A DNA stretch of 5,201 bases from contig JABHJM010000026.1 in NCBI GenBank assembly GCA_018691995.1, positions 1 to 5,201 of the forward strand. Reading direction: 5' to 3'. The notes beneath the pieces were generated by a model. It was not told the origin of the DNA. It made no database searches and saw only the letters and a list, made by a program, of their open reading frames with translations. Within the stretch, counting starts at the first letter, position 1, and each line of letters starts with the position of its first letter. Positions 4,935 through 5,201 of this stretch are shown here, one piece after another. A program made the translations under genes and the position numbers. This stretch comes from Candidatus Iainarchaeum sp. GTDB taxonomy: Archaea; Iainarchaeota; Iainarchaeia; Iainarchaeales; JAAZKV01.

Positions 4935-5201
4935 TTTTGTGTAAAATTTCAAAAAATAATATGTTGCAACAAAAGGCATCATTAAATCACGTACAAACCA
5001 CAATACAACAAATGAAGTAAAATCGATTAAATTGAATTTGTATCTTCTTAGTGAAGAAAATCTTACAATCAAATAAACTACTAAAAAAGCATACCAATAT
5101 TGAAAATAAACAATCCCCATAATCAAAAAGATATAAGTCATTAATGATTTAGTTAATTCTCTTTTAAGTGGAAAGCCAAATGCTTCTTTGAATTTTTTTG
5201 G
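4926..5201 (-). CDS. C-terminal part of a membrane protein, possibly a membrane-attached family 2 glycosyltransferase
   Basis: The minus-strand frame is open from the window edge at 5201 to a TGA at 4928-4926, giving 91 residues; the start lies outside the window and the internal ATG at 5141 is probably not the start. The fragment opens with a basic, amphipathic stretch (KKFKEAFGFPLKREL) followed by hydrophobic segments at about 20-47 (one long or two short helices) and 61-85, split by a basic loop SSLRRYK. This layout, with a late VLWFVRD segment and a basic tail, resembles the membrane-embedded C-terminus of GT2 enzymes such as the one at 2867-3829, where FxxR-type helices close the protein. 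No catalytic part is visible, so the family is a guess; that it is coding is well supported by the hydrophobic pattern. Confidence 0.7.
   Translation of the reverse strand, partial: PKKFKEAFGFPLKRELTKSLMTYIFLIMGIVYFQYWYAFLVVYLIVRFSSLRRYKFNLIDFTSFVVLWFVRDLMMPFVATYYFLKFYTKLK
4933..4948. terminator. Short A/T hairpin between converging genes, weak terminator candidate
   Basis: AATTTT and AAAATT form a perfect 6-base stem around GTGT, beginning at the stop codon of the family 4 glycosyltransferase gene and lying inside the end of the opposing gene. T runs occur on both strands, which could stop archaeal RNA polymerase from either side. The stem has no G-C pair, so the call is weak. Confidence 0.2.

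Noticed and set aside
5139..5141. ATG at 5141 as the start of a 71-residue protein on the minus strand
   Set aside because: The frame stays open to the window edge with a plausible basic, amphipathic segment before it and no ribosome site at this ATG, so it is more likely an internal methionine of a longer protein.

Overview
This AT-rich window (roughly 30% G+C by eye) carries a surface-glycan locus: genes for an activated deoxysugar, two glycosyltransferases and one methyltransferase. No rRNA, tRNA, CRISPR array or insertion sequence was seen. The organism is probably an archaeon, perhaps a small-genome AT-rich lineage such as a DPANN group. Reasons are TTTATAAA/TTATAAA boxes at the distances expected for archaeal promoters, a possibly leaderless start, and GGAGGTGA-type ribosome sites. 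An AT-rich bacterium such as a candidate-phyla member cannot be excluded, because all the encoded families occur in both domains.

Layout. Positions 1-429 (minus) hold the N-terminal 143 residues of an RmlD-like short-chain dehydrogenase that runs off the left edge. Positions 430-533 are a divergent promoter region with two outward-facing TATA-like boxes and a small palindrome almost exactly midway. A plus-strand gene train follows: rmlB (534-1505), rmlA (1502-2251), a SAM methyltransferase (2282-2860), a membrane-attached family 2 glycosyltransferase (2867-3829), a possible 19-codon mini-ORF (3826-3885) and a family 4 glycosyltransferase (3882-4934). The C-terminal end of a membrane protein gene (4926-5201, minus) enters from the right edge and overlaps the last plus-strand gene tail to tail by 9 bases.

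How the genes fit together. RmlA makes dTDP-glucose, RmlB converts it to dTDP-4-keto-6-deoxyglucose, and the divergent RmlD-like enzyme could perform the final reduction to dTDP-L-rhamnose. The epimerase RmlC is not in the window. The two glycosyltransferases would build a lipid-linked or protein-linked glycan at the cytoplasmic face of the membrane, and the methyltransferase could decorate a sugar. The rml assignments are firm for A and B and tentative for D; the sugars and acceptors of the transferases cannot be read from the sequence.

The most unusual items are the 56-base-spaced repeat that creates a mini-ORF resembling a decayed copy of the start of the downstream glycosyltransferase gene, the symmetric divergent promoter, a GC-rich patch over the catalytic segment of rmlB, and a methyltransferase with a glycine-poor SAM-binding loop. 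I see nothing that amounts to a wholly new system; this is mostly a recognisable glycan cluster.
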